Shown: positions 1 to 8,483, counted from the first letter of the stretch. The stretch is DNA of 64,000 nt from Gaiellasilicea sp963850995 (GCA_963850995.1 CAWKNQ010000014.1:251100-315099); one strand, 5' to 3'. The notes: generated from the sequence alone by a model not told the origin. Numbers and translations are program-made.

Positions 1-304
1 GCGGCGGGCCGACCCAGGTCAGCCCCGCGGCTTCGACCGCCTCGGCGAAGTCCGCGCTCTCGGCGAGGAAGCCGTAACCAGGATGGATCGCGTCGGCCCC
101 GGCCTCGCGCGCTGCGCGGACGTGCTCCTCGGAGTGGAGGTATGCCGAGATCTCGACCGTCTCCTCCGCCGAGCGCGCGTGCAGGGCGCCGCGGTCGTCG
201 GGCGCGGCGACGGCGACGGTCGCGATCCCGAGCTCGCGACAGGTGCGGAAGATGCGGACTGCGATCTCGCCGCGGTTCGCCACCAGGAGCTTCCGGATCG
301 CCAT
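1..304 (-). CDS. Biotin carboxylase subunit of an acyl-CoA carboxylase (N-terminal part, runs off the window)
   Basis: The first 101 residues are visible. They begin MAIRKLLVANRGEIAVRI, the biotin carboxylase N-terminal signature, and reach HPGYGFLAES near residue 80. The family uses ATP and bicarbonate to carboxylate biotin carried by a BCCP domain, which then serves a carboxyltransferase. A matching carboxyltransferase lies on the same strand at 19716-21272 and a LiuC-like hydratase at 2982-3725, so a methylcrotonyl-CoA or propionyl-CoA carboxylase is likely. The substrate is inferred, and the C-terminal biotin region is outside the window. The start is the ATG at 304. Confidence 0.93.
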   Translation of the reverse strand, partial: MAIRKLLVANRGEIAVRIFRTCRELGIATVAVAAPDDRGALHARSAEETVEISAYLHSEEHVRAAREAGADAIHPGYGFLAESADFAEAVEAAGLTWVGPP

Positions 305-360
305 AGGGGCGAGCTGGGCTGATGGAATTGGCACGTCGTGGTACCCTGAGCCTCCGCCTG

Positions 361-1670
361 ATGCGGCGGTTCCTCATCCGCTCGCTGTCTGCCTCTGCCT
401 GCCGGCTCCCGCCGCCGCAGGAACTCTGTTCGTGATCGACGGCCGCGGCTGGGGCCACGGCGTCGGGATGAGCCAGTACGGCGCGCGGGGCTATGCGGAG
501 GCCGGCTGGGAATACGAGCGGATCCTGATGCACTACTACCGCGGCACGGAGCTCCGCCCTGTCCCGGCCCGCCCCGTGCGCGTCCTGCTCGCCGACGGCC
601 GCGCGGCCGTCAGGATCCGCTCGACGAAGCCGTTCCGCGTCGTCGACGCGCGGGGCAAGGCGCGGGTGCTGAAGCCCGGCGTGCAGAACCTCGTTGCCGG
701 GAAGCTGCGCAAGCTGAAGCTGCCGCTCCGATATGAGCCGGGCGCGGCGCCTCTACAGCTCGACGGCGAGGCCTATCGGGGTGCGCTGGTCGTCCACCGC
801 CGTTCCGGAAAGCTCACGGTCGTCAACAAGCTCCCGCTCGACCGCTACCTGCGCGGCGTCGTGCCGTGGGAGATGCCGGACGACTGGCACCCGGAGGCGC
901 TGCGCGCGCAGTCGGTCGTGGCGCGCTCGTATGCGCTCGCGACCCTGAAGCCCGGCAAGATCTTCGACCTCTACGCGGACACGCGCAGCCAGGTGTACGG
1001 CGGGATCCGCGCAGAGGAGGACACGACGAACCGCGCGATTGGCTCCACCGCCGGGCAGGTCGTCTCCTGGCAGGGAGGCGTGGCCACGACCTTCTACCAC
1101 TCCACCTCCGGCGGCCGGACCGTCTCCAATGCGGAGGCCTGGCCGGGCGCGAGCCCGGTGCCGTACCTCGTCTCCGTCGCCGACCCGCTCGACCGGGGCT
1201 CGAAGCACCACGCATGGGGGCCGTTCGAGCTGACTCCGGCCGAGGTCGGGAACCGGCTCGGCCTCTCGGGCGTGCGTGACGTCGTTCTGACCCGCGGGCC
1301 GGCCGGCCGGGCGACGGAGGTGGCGATCGAGCGCTCGGCCGGTGTGCGCCATGTGTCCGCCACCGACTTTCGCCGCGCGCTCGAGCTCCGCTCGACGTGG
1401 TTCACGGTCCGCGTGCTCCACCTGGAGCAGGCGGCCGGGCGCTCGCTCGCGAGCGCGAACCGGACGGTCGTGCTCCGCGGCTTCGCCAGGGGTCTTCGCA
1501 AGGTGCGGATCGAACGGCAGGTGAACGGCGGCACGTGGAAGCCGCTGCGACGCGTACGCCCGCGTGCCGACGGCTGGTTCAGGGTCACCGTGAAGGCAGG
1601 CCGAACGGCGAGCTACCGGCTCGCGAATCACGTCGCGTCCGGCGCGGCTGTAACCGTAAAAGCGCCTTAA
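361..1670 (+). CDS. SpoIID/LytB-domain secreted protein, signal peptide apparently frameshifted
   Basis: The body carries the SpoIID domain: GRGWGHGVGMSQYGARGY near the N-terminus, then LPLDRYLRGVVPWEM, then ALRAQSVVARSYAL. In Bacillus SpoIID cuts glycan strands; many actinobacterial homologues act in cell-wall remodelling outside sporulation. The main reading frame is open from 243, but that overlaps the divergent biotin carboxylase and gives no signal peptide. ATG 361 starts a hydrophobic leader (MRRFLIRSL) in the neighbouring frame, and the main frame supplies the rest (CLCLPAPAAA, cleavage before GTLF). A one-base loss near 380-400 would join them. ATG 322 is an alternative start in the leader frame. 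The C-terminal 90 residues look like a small beta domain. The function call is firm; the start is not. Confidence 0.85.
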
Positions 1671-1714
1671 GAGCTTCTAACAAGGACATCATGGACGCCG
1701 TCTACGGTGGGTCG

Positions 1715-2962
1715 ATGCGCTACGTGCTCACTCTCGCGGCCGCGCTTGCGGCCTTTCTGGCGCTCTCCGCGCCCGCCGACGCGTCCCGGTTCGTTCGCTA
1801 CGGCCTCCAGGACGACGCCTGGATCGCGTACGGCCCCGGATCGTTGGACGAACGACTCGACAAGCTCGACCGCATGGGCGTCAAGCTCGTCCGCTACACC
1901 CTGAACTGGCACGAGATCGAGGCTCGGAAGGGCCGGCCCGACTGGGATCGGTCCGATGCGATCCTGCGCGGGCTGGACAAGCGCGGGATCGTCCCTGTAG
2001 TGACGATCTGGGGCACCCCTCGCTGGGCGAACGGAGGCCGCTCGCCGAACTGGGTGCCGCGCTCGAAGTGGACGTTCGCCGGGTTCGCGCGCCGCGCCGC
2101 CGACCGTTACCCGTTCGTACGGAACTGGCTGATCTGGAACGAGCCGAACCAGCGCCGCTGGCTCCGCCCGACTTCGCCGAAGGTCTATACCCAGACGTTG
2201 CTGAACCCCGCCTATGCGGCGATCCACCGGGCGACGCGCGGCGCGAAGGTGGCCGGTGGCGTCACCGCGCCGCGCGGCGCGTACGAGGGCATCTCTCCGG
2301 TCGACTTCATCCGCGGCCTCGACCGAGCCGGGGCGCGGCTCGACGCGTACGCGCACAATCCGTACCCGCTCCATCGACTCGAGACGCCCACCGAAGGCGG
2401 CTGCGGCCACTGCGAGACGATCACGATGGCGACGATCGACCGCCTGCTCCGTGAGGTCCGCAAGGCGTTCGGACCCAAGCGGATCTGGCTCACCGAGTAC
2501 GGCTACCAGACGAACCCGCCGGATCCGCTCCTCGGCGTCTCCCGCATACGGCAGGCCCGCTACATCGGCGAGGCGGCGCTCCGCGCCTACCAGACGCCGT
2601 ACGTCGACATGCTGATCCAGTACCTCTACCGGGACGAGCCGAACCTCGCCCGCTGGCAGAGCGGCCTCGTCACCGCAGCGGGGGCCCCGAAACTCTCGCT
2701 CCAGTCGGCGATCCTCCCGTTCGCGCAGGTGTCGCGCGAGGGCCTGCGCACGGTCGTCTGGGGCCAGATCCGGCCCAAGGAAGGCCGCGAGCGCTACATC
2801 CTGCAGCAGTACCGTGACGGCGCGTGGCGCTCGATCGGCGGCCTGCGCACGACCAGCCCGCGTGGCTTCCTGCAGCGCACGGTCAGCGCGTGGCCGGGGG
2901 CGCAGCTCAGGCTCTGGTATCCGTTCGACGCGATCGCGAGCCCGCCCCTCGTCGTCCGCTAG
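1715..2962 (+). CDS. Secreted clan-A (GH5/GH39-like) glycoside hydrolase
   Basis: This 415-residue protein has a signal peptide (MRYVLTLAAALAAFLALSA, cleaved about residue 23). A (beta/alpha)8 glycosidase body follows. The acid/base glutamate sits in LIWNEPNQRRW and the nucleophile glutamate in WLTEYGYQTN, the usual two-Glu arrangement of retaining clan-A enzymes. It would hydrolyse an extracellular or wall polysaccharide; the sugar specificity cannot be read. The last ~90 residues look like a beta-sandwich accessory domain. ATG 1715 is preferred; ATG 1691, eight codons upstream, is the alternative. It starts 44 bases after the SpoIID gene, so the two may form an envelope-remodelling operon. 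Confidence 0.82.
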   Translation: MRYVLTLAAALAAFLALSAPADASRFVRYGLQDDAWIAYGPGSLDERLDKLDRMGVKLVRYTLNWHEIEARKGRPDWDRSDAILRGLDKRGIVPVVTIWGTPRWANGGRSPNWVPRSKWTFAGFARRAADRYPFVRNWLIWNEPNQRRWLRPTSPKVYTQTLLNPAYAAIHRATRGAKVAGGVTAPRGAYEGISPVDFIRGLDRAGARLDAYAHNPYPLHRLETPTEGGCGHCETITMATIDRLLREVRKAFGPKRIWLTEYGYQTNPPDPLLGVSRIRQARYIGEAALRAYQTPYVDMLIQYLYRDEPNLARWQSGLVTAAGAPKLSLQSAILPFAQVSREGLRTVVWGQIRPKEGRERYILQQYRDGAWRSIGGLRTTSPRGFLQRTVSAWPGAQLRLWYPFDAIASPPLVVR

Positions 2963-2981
2963 AGCTTGTGTTGTTTCAACA

Positions 2982-3725
2982 CTAAGTTCCCCAGTCGGGG
3001 CTGCGGCGCTCGAGGAAGGCACGCAGGCCTTCCTGGCCCTCGGCGCTCGTGCGGCGCTCCGCGATCCGGCGCGCCGTCTCGGGGCCGTCGGGCCGTTCGA
3101 GGACGAGCTTCTTCGCGTGCCGGGCCGCCCGCGGGCCGGCGCTGGCGAGCTCGGCCAGCACTCGCTCGACCGCAGCGTCGAGGTCGGAGGCAACCTCGTG
3201 CACGAGCCCGATCCGGAGCGCGGTCGGGGCGTCGAATCGCTCGCCCGTGACGAAGTACCGCCGCGCTGCGCCCGGCCCGATCTTCGCCAGCGCAAAGGGA
3301 GAGATGACGGCCGGGATGATCCCCAGCTTCACCTCGGAGAAGGCGAAGACCGCGCGTTCGTCGGCGACGGCGATGTCCGCGCAGGCCACGAGCCCTGCGC
3401 CGCCCCCGAGCGCGTGCCCCTGAACCCGGGCCACGACCGGGGCGGGACAGCGGTCGATCGCCTCGAGCATCGCTCTCAGTGCGTTCGCGTCGGCCACGTT
3501 GGCGTCGAAGTCGAGGTCGACCGAGGCGCGCATCCACTCGACGTCCGCGCCGGCGCAGAAGCTGGGGCCGTCGCCTGCGAGCAGGACGGCACGGGCCTTG
3601 CCGACGTCGACGAACGCTTCCGCGAGCTCGACGATCAGAGCGGCGTCGAACGCGTTTCGCGTCTCCGGCCGCGCGAGCGTGATCCGGAGCACGTCGCCGT
3701 CCCGCTCGATCCGAAGCGCCCCCAT
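2982..3725 (-). CDS. Enoyl-CoA hydratase/isomerase family, LiuC (methylglutaconyl-CoA hydratase)-like
   Basis: This 247-residue crotonase-fold enzyme has both oxyanion-hole segments: SFCAGADVEWM and GHALGGGAGLVACADIA. The catalytic glutamate region reads FSEVKLGIIPAVISPFALAK, and the LGIIPAVISP stretch with TGERFDA after it resembles methylglutaconyl-CoA hydratases of leucine degradation. It hydrates enoyl-CoA thioesters in the cytoplasm. Acyl-CoA carboxylase subunits on the same strand at both ends of this region support a leucine or branched acyl-CoA role, but they are far away, so no operon is implied. The start is the ATG at 3725, 24 bases from the divergent DapA-like gene. Confidence 0.9.
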   Translation of the reverse strand: MGALRIERDGDVLRITLARPETRNAFDAALIVELAEAFVDVGKARAVLLAGDGPSFCAGADVEWMRASVDLDFDANVADANALRAMLEAIDRCPAPVVARVQGHALGGGAGLVACADIAVADERAVFAFSEVKLGIIPAVISPFALAKIGPGAARRYFVTGERFDAPTALRIGLVHEVASDLDAAVERVLAELASAGPRAARHAKKLVLERPDGPETARRIAERRTSAEGQEGLRAFLERRSPDWGT

Positions 3726-3749
3726 CCCGAGTGAGTCTAAAGTCGACCC

Positions 3750-4592
3750 ATGCTGCGCGGAGCTCTGGCCGCCGCCGTGACGCCGCTCGACGGCGAGCGG
3801 CTCGACGAAGCTGCGTTCGAGCCCTACGTCGAGTTCCTCGCCGAGGGAGGGCTCGACGGACTGCTCGCGCTCGGCACGACCGGCGAGGGCTTGCTCTTCG
3901 CGCGCGAGGAGCGGCAGCGCGCGCTCGAGCTGTTCGCCTCGGCCTCCGGCGGGCGCCTCCAGGTCGCGGCGCACTGCGGGGCCCAGACGACGGCCGACAC
4001 CGTCGCGCTGGCGGCGCACGCCGCGGAAGCAGGCGTGGCCGCGGTGGCCGTGATCGGGCCGCCGTACTTCCCCCTCGACGAGCGCGCGCTGCTCGAGCAC
4101 TTCGTCGCGGCGGCCGCCGCCTGCGCGCCCGTTCCGTTCTACGTCTACGAGTTCGAGCGCGCGAGCGGCTACGCAGTTCCGCTCGACGTCTTGCACGCGC
4201 TCCGGCAGCGCGCGCCGAACCTCGCCGGTCTGAAGGTCTCCGACGCGCCGTTCGACCGTGTCGCCCCGTACCTGATCGAAGGTCTCGACGTCTTCGTCGG
4301 GGCCGAGGCGCTCCTCTTCGCCGGGCTCGAGGCGGGCGCCGCGGGCGCCGTCTCGGGGCTCGCGGCGGTGTTCCCGGACCGGGTCGCCGCGGTCGTGCGC
4401 GAGCCGTCCGAGGCAGGCGCGATCGCGCTCGGGGAGCTGCGGGCGGCGATCGAGCGCTTCCCGCGCCACGCCGCGTTCAAGTTCTTGCTCGGGCTGCGCG
4501 GGGTGCCCGTGCGAGAGGACGTGCGGCGGCCGTTGCGCGGGTTGAGCGAGGGCGAGCGGCAGGAGCTGCGCGGATGGCTCGAATCGTCGTAG
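3750..4592 (+). CDS. DapA-like (dihydrodipicolinate synthase/N-acetylneuraminate lyase family) aldolase or deaminase
   Basis: A 280-residue TIM-barrel protein of the Schiff-base DapA family. GTTGEG near residue 43 is the phosphate/carboxylate-binding loop. LAGLKVSDAPF carries the Schiff-base lysine near residue 157, and YVYEFERASGY holds the conserved tyrosine where DapA has YNxP. The replacement in that motif argues against lysine biosynthesis and for a catabolic member such as a keto-acid aldolase or the hydroxyproline-pathway deaminase. It overlaps the following FAD oxidoreductase by 19 bases, so the two are co-translated. A D-amino-acid or hydroxyproline route is a plausible inference. 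Confidence 0.85.
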   Translation: MLRGALAAAVTPLDGERLDEAAFEPYVEFLAEGGLDGLLALGTTGEGLLFAREERQRALELFASASGGRLQVAAHCGAQTTADTVALAAHAAEAGVAAVAVIGPPYFPLDERALLEHFVAAAAACAPVPFYVYEFERASGYAVPLDVLHALRQRAPNLAGLKVSDAPFDRVAPYLIEGLDVFVGAEALLFAGLEAGAAGAVSGLAAVFPDRVAAVVREPSEAGAIALGELRAAIERFPRHAAFKFLLGLRGVPVREDVRRPLRGLSEGERQELRGWLESS

Positions 4593-5626
4593 CGGGCGCG
4601 GGGGCGATCGGTGCCTCGATCGCCTACCACCTCGGGCTCCGAGGCGCCCCCGACGTCGTGCTGGCCGACGTGGGGGAGATCGCAGGCGGCGCAACCGGCA
4701 AGGCCATGGGCGGGGTGCGGCAGCAGTTCACGACCGAGGCGGAGGTGCGGCTCGCCCAGGCCAGCGTGCGCCTCTTCCAGGAGCTCGGGCCGCCGCTCTT
4801 CGAGCAGGTCGGCTACCTCTTCCTCGCGACGACGGACGTGGGCCTCGCCGAGCTGGAGGAGCGACGTAGCGTCCAGTCTTCGTTCGGCGTCCCCGTCGAG
4901 CGCGTCGACCCGGCGTACGTCGACGGGCTTCGGGTCGACGACGTGCTCGGCGCGAGCATCTGCCGTGAGGACGGGATCGCCGACCCGGCGGGCGTTACCC
5001 GCGAGCTCGTTCGGCGGGCGGCCGGTCTCGGGGTCGACGTGCGCGAGCGGACGGACGCGCTCTCCCTGGACGCCGAGACGCTTGTCGTCGCGTGCGGCGC
5101 GAGCTCCGCGCGCGTCGCAGCGGCGCGCAGTGTCGAGCTGCCCGTGCGGCCGCTCGTGCGTCAGCTCGTAGACGTCGGGCCGGTGGACAGGCTGCCGGGA
5201 GACCTGCCGATGACGATCGAGGAGAGCGGCTTCCACTTTCGCCGCGTCGGCGCGGACGTGCTGCGGCTCGCGATGCCGGAGCCGGAGCTGCGCTGGGAGG
5301 GCCCGGACGAGGTGCGCGAGGACCTCGTCGCGGACTGGCGCGAGCGGCTCGCCTTCCGCTACCCGCGCGCCGCCGGAGCGCCCGTTCGGCGCTCCTGGGC
5401 GGGCTTCTACGACATGACGTTCGACGCGCACCCGATCCTCGGGCAGGTCGGGGACGGCGTCTACGCGGCCTGCGGCTTCTCGGGCCACGGTTTCATGCAG
5501 GCGCCGGCGGTGGGCGACGCCGTCGCGGCCGAGCTGCTCGGCGACTCGCCGCCGTTCGACCTCGCGCCGTACCGGCTCGACCGCTTCGAGGCCGGCGCGG
5601 TCTTCCCGGAGACGCTCGTGCTCTAG
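4574..5626 (+). CDS. FAD-dependent amino-acid oxidoreductase (DAO/sarcosine oxidase family)
   Basis: 350 residues. The N-terminal dinucleotide fold reads VVAGAGAIGASIAYHLGLRG and the flavin-contacting segment is GGATGKAMGGVRQQF, as in glycine/sarcosine/D-amino-acid oxidases and dehydrogenases. The C-terminal HPILGQVGDGVYAACGFSGHG is the second FAD-binding signature of the DAO family. It would oxidise an amine or imino acid to the imine. The ATG at 4574 lies inside the end of the DapA-like gene, which supports tight coupling and a shared amino-acid catabolic route. Substrate unknown. Confidence 0.9.
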   Translation: MARIVVAGAGAIGASIAYHLGLRGAPDVVLADVGEIAGGATGKAMGGVRQQFTTEAEVRLAQASVRLFQELGPPLFEQVGYLFLATTDVGLAELEERRSVQSSFGVPVERVDPAYVDGLRVDDVLGASICREDGIADPAGVTRELVRRAAGLGVDVRERTDALSLDAETLVVACGASSARVAAARSVELPVRPLVRQLVDVGPVDRLPGDLPMTIEESGFHFRRVGADVLRLAMPEPELRWEGPDEVREDLVADWRERLAFRYPRAAGAPVRRSWAGFYDMTFDAHPILGQVGDGVYAACGFSGHGFMQAPAVGDAVAAELLGDSPPFDLAPYRLDRFEAGAVFPETLVL

Positions 5627-5976
5627 CCGAGCAGCGCGAGCAGCAGAACGGCGATCGCCGCCACGGCGGCGAGGCCGATCACGACGGCGTTGGCGACGAG
5701 CGCTGCCGCGATGACGCGGCTGGAGCCGCTCCGCACGGCGGTTTCCGAGCCTCCCGCCGTCTGGTCGGGCGCATCCTCGTCGTCCGACCCGATCCCGACC
5801 GTCCTCGAGAGCGCGCTCGTGATGAACTGGTTCAGGCTCGTCCCTTCGCGCTCGGCGGCGCGGGCGAGCTCGGCGTGGAGCGTACGCGGCATCCGGAGCA
5901 GCAGGCGGCCGCTCGGAGCCTTCTGCCGCTCGTCAGGCTTCTCGGCAGGGACGGAGGAGGCGGCCTGGGCGCTCAC
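5623..5976 (-). CDS. Ribbon-helix-helix (HicB/Arc-like) protein with C-terminal membrane anchor
   Basis: 117 residues. The central part, RLLLRMPRTLHAELARAAER followed by EGTSLNQFITSALS, is a ribbon-helix-helix DNA-binding fold as in HicB C-termini. An acidic linker (SDDEDAPDQ) leads to a C-terminal hydrophobic segment of about 30 residues ending AVLLLALLG, a likely transmembrane helix. A DNA-binding fold tethered to the membrane is unusual. No toxin partner is adjacent. The GTG start at 5976 is almost at the predicted transcription start, so translation may be leaderless. Its 3' end overlaps the convergent oxidoreductase by four bases. Confidence 0.75.
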   Translation of the reverse strand: MSAQAASSVPAEKPDERQKAPSGRLLLRMPRTLHAELARAAEREGTSLNQFITSALSRTVGIGSDDEDAPDQTAGGSETAVRSGSSRVIAAALVANAVVIGLAAVAAIAVLLLALLG

Positions 5977-5984
5977 AGCTGCTG

Positions 5985-6013
5985 ATTGTACGGGCTAGAA
6001 ACCATCTGCACAA
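5985..6013 (-). promoter_or_regulatory. Predicted sigma-70-type promoter of the RHH-membrane protein gene
   Basis: On the minus strand TTGTGC and TACAAT are separated by exactly 17 bases. A start seven bases after the -10 box falls within about two bases of the GTG at 5976, predicting a leaderless or nearly leaderless mRNA. Confidence 0.5.
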
Positions 6014-6046
6014 CGTTCGTAACATGATATCGCCGTGATAAATCGG

Positions 6047-6631
6047 CTATGTATGGCCGATTTCGGCGCGGAGCTTGCCGAGCGACTGCTGCAGGAGCCG
6101 CGAGACGTGGACCTGCGAGAGGCCGAGCTCGGCGGCGATCCGGCGCTGGCTGAGCCCGCCGAAGTAGCGCAATCCGACGATGCGGCGCTCGCGGCGCGCG
6201 AGCGTCTTCAGCCCGCGTTCGATCAAGATCCGCTCCTCGCCCAGCTCGAGCCGGCGCTCGGCCGCCGTATCCCGGGCCGCCTCGGCCTCGAGATCGAGGG
6301 GGACCGAGCGCACAGGCCCGTCTTCCCGGCGTGCACGGGGCACCCGCAACGGCTGCGTGCTGTCGCGGAGGTGGCGCCTGATCTCGCCGACGATCGTCGG
6401 GACGGCGTACGCGGTCAGTGACGAGCCGCGGCCCGGGTCGTAGCGGTCGACCGCCTTGATCAAGCCGACCGCGCCGATCTGGACGAGATCGTCGAGTTGC
6501 TCGCCGTGCCGCACGAACCGGCGTGCCAGCACGCGGACGAGCGGTAGATGCTGTTCGATCAGCTTGCGGCGGGCGTCGACGTCCCCACGTTCGCACCACG
6601 CTGTCAAGAGCTGCTCTGGTTCCTTCGGCAC
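6047..6631 (-). CDS. Short SigB/SigF-family RNA polymerase sigma factor
   Basis: 194 residues. Region 2 is clear: LPLVRVLARRFVRHGEQLDD, then LVQIGAVGLIKAVDRYDPGR and AYAVPTIVGEIRRHLRD. Region 4 is clear too: LARRERRIVGLRYFGGLSQR followed by ELGLSQVHVSRLLQQS. Between them lie only about 45 residues of acidic/Arg-rich linker where SigB/F/G proteins carry a region-3 domain; typical members are about 250 residues. It resembles stress or development sigma factors controlled by anti-sigma kinases, but none is adjacent. It is divergent from the secreted-repeat-protein gene at 6780, a possible target. Confidence 0.88.
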   Translation of the reverse strand: MPKEPEQLLTAWCERGDVDARRKLIEQHLPLVRVLARRFVRHGEQLDDLVQIGAVGLIKAVDRYDPGRGSSLTAYAVPTIVGEIRRHLRDSTQPLRVPRARREDGPVRSVPLDLEAEAARDTAAERRLELGEERILIERGLKTLARRERRIVGLRYFGGLSQRRIAAELGLSQVHVSRLLQQSLGKLRAEIGHT

Positions 6632-6698
6632 CCCCGCCTCCGTCTGTTAGTCGTGCCCTCGATCCAAGACTACTTCATTCGGCAGAAGATTCAAAGCG

Positions 6699-6726
6699 TT
6701 TTGAGCCACAGAAGACGATTTATGAA
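6699..6726 (+). promoter_or_regulatory. Candidate promoter for the secreted protein at 6780
   Basis: TTTTGA and TATGAA lie 16 bases apart in the AT-rich gap 6640-6779, the most AT-rich stretch of this region. The gap separates the sigma-factor gene from the divergent repeat-protein gene and probably holds promoters for both. The assignment is weak. Confidence 0.3.
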
Positions 6727-6779
6727 CGAAACAAAAGAGGAAATGGATCAACATCGGATCAGGTGGGTATTCACATCAC

Positions 6780-8483
6780 GTGGGGGCAGTTCCGTCGCGC
6801 GTACTTCATCGTCGTTTGGCCGTCTTGGTGGCGGTGCTCGGCGTGGCGGCGGCATTCGCGCAGCCTGCGGTCGCAGACGACGGACCCGTTCAGTTGCCTG
6901 CGGCGGCCGCTGACGCGATGGCGCTTGCCGAAGCCGTTCTGACACCGGAAACCACGGCTGCACCGGCGGAAGCGGCGACGGAGGAAGCGCCGGCGGCGGC
7001 CCCGCCGGCGCTTCCCGATCTCGACGAGGTCGTCACCGAGCTGGCTGCGCCCCTGACCGGCTCGGATGCCCAGGAACCGGCTCTGGAAGCGGATCCTGCC
7101 TCGACGGCGCCCGCCGCGACCGCGGCCCCGAGCCCGGAAGCGCCCGCAGCGGTCACGGAGACGCCCGAGCCTGCCCCCGAGGCGCCTGTTCAAGCCGTTG
7201 AGACGCCTGCTACCCCCGTTCCGACTTCGATTCCGGCCCCCCTGGCCGAGGCAGTCGGAGCGGTTGCGCAGCAGGTGCAGCCCATCAACGTCAACATCTC
7301 GCTCCGCTACGAGAGCCCAGGCGACAACGGCCCAGTGAGCCAGCTCAACGCCGCAGTCGCCGACGTCGCCGCGGCAATGTCGACGGCCCCGGCGCCCGCA
7401 ACGCAGTATCAAACGCCCGAATCGCAGTATCACGCTCCCTCGGCCCCCGCCGACAGCACTCCGGGACCCGCAGCCCCTTCGGCAACTGAAAACCAGGCCC
7501 AGCCTGCGTCAGAGCCGACCGAGCAGTGGGACTGGACCTGGCAGTGGAGCTGTGGGGATGCGATACCACCGGAGTTCGCGATTCCCGGCAGTTCCATGTT
7601 GCCGATCTGGAACTGGAACTGGGAATGGAATTGCGGCGGCGGTCCGACCAGCGACGGGAATAGCGAATCGCAATTGCCGACGCAGTATCACGGTGCTGCG
7701 ACGCAGTATCAGCCGATCAACATCAACATCTCGATTCGAATATTGAGTCCGGGCAACGACGGGCCGGTCACCCAGGTGAACCTCGCGCAGACGAATGTCG
7801 CGGTCACCGTGCACGCGGCCCTCCCGGGGACGGTCGTCAACCCGGTTCCGGTGACGCAGCCGCCGTCCGGCGGGGGCACGCCCCAGGACTCGACGCCTCC
7901 CGCCGTCTCCGCGCCGGCGGACTCCACCACCCGGGCCGCCCCCGCGACGTCCGAAACCGCTTCGGTGGACGCAGCTGCAGGGACGGCTTCGCAGCCGGTC
8001 GAGCTCGCGGTCGAGGTCGAGTGCTGCGCCGCGACTGCGGCGCGCCGCCCGGGCGCCGAGAACGGCGGCCACCGCCGCCCGGCGATCGCAGGAATGCTCG
8101 GTACGGCTGACGATCCCAATGTTGGCCCGGTTCGCGGTGATACCGCCCGCGCTACCGCCGGTAGCGGCCGGGTTGTCGCGGTTTCCGCCGAGGCGATCGC
8201 GGCGCTGGCGCCCCCGCAACCGGCGGTCGAGGCAGGCAGGCAAGCAAAGGCGCAGGAGGAGCTGAAGCGGGCCGCACGCAAGGCACGCCCGGCCGACGAG
8301 CGGGCGGCCGCTCTCGGGCAGGCCGGCGTCGGCCCGCTCGCCTCGCCGGACAAGTCCTCGAAGCTTTTCTTCCTTTACCTGATTCCGTTCGCCATGGCGC
8401 TCGTCGATGCCGCTCGACGGATCCTGGGCGAACAGAGCCCCACGGCCGCTGATCCCGGCCGTCCACCGACCCGACCCGGCTAG
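6780..8483 (+). CDS. Secreted Ala/Pro-rich protein with two copies of the NINISxR-SPG repeat and a C-terminal membrane segment
   Basis: 567 residues from a GTG start. Signal peptide about residues 1-32 (VLVAVLGVAAAFAQPAVA). Long Ala/Pro/Glu-rich spacers surround two related segments: INVNISLRYESPGDNGPV near residue 165 and ININISIRILSPGNDGPV near 315. These match the first units of the 16-repeat protein downstream (NISVRVLSPGDNGDV), so the two are related. Between them are two strands with alternating tryptophans, QWDWTWQWSCG and IWNWNWEWNCGGG. A hydrophobic segment (KLFFLYLIPFAMALV) near residue 530 and a short tail suggest anchoring in the membrane. No enzyme motif is seen. A surface or matrix role is inferred. 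Confidence 0.75.
   Translation: MGAVPSRVLHRRLAVLVAVLGVAAAFAQPAVADDGPVQLPAAAADAMALAEAVLTPETTAAPAEAATEEAPAAAPPALPDLDEVVTELAAPLTGSDAQEPALEADPASTAPAATAAPSPEAPAAVTETPEPAPEAPVQAVETPATPVPTSIPAPLAEAVGAVAQQVQPINVNISLRYESPGDNGPVSQLNAAVADVAAAMSTAPAPATQYQTPESQYHAPSAPADSTPGPAAPSATENQAQPASEPTEQWDWTWQWSCGDAIPPEFAIPGSSMLPIWNWNWEWNCGGGPTSDGNSESQLPTQYHGAATQYQPININISIRILSPGNDGPVTQVNLAQTNVAVTVHAALPGTVVNPVPVTQPPSGGGTPQDSTPPAVSAPADSTTRAAPATSETASVDAAAGTASQPVELAVEVECCAATAARRPGAENGGHRRPAIAGMLGTADDPNVGPVRGDTARATAGSGRVVAVSAEAIAALAPPQPAVEAGRQAKAQEELKRAARKARPADERAAALGQAGVGPLASPDKSSKLFFLYLIPFAMALVDAARRILGEQSPTAADPGRPPTRPG

Noticed and set aside
243..304. ATG 243 as the start of the SpoIID gene
   Set aside because: It would overlap the well-supported biotin carboxylase start on the other strand and gives no signal peptide.
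2982..4694. One 570-residue minus-strand protein
   Set aside because: Only the last 247 residues match the enoyl-CoA hydratase; the rest is the shadow of the DapA-like and oxidoreductase genes.
6764..6769. GGGTAT as a SigB/SigF-type -10 box before the 6780 gene
   Set aside because: No GTTT-like -35 element at the correct distance, and the start would lie almost at the GTG.
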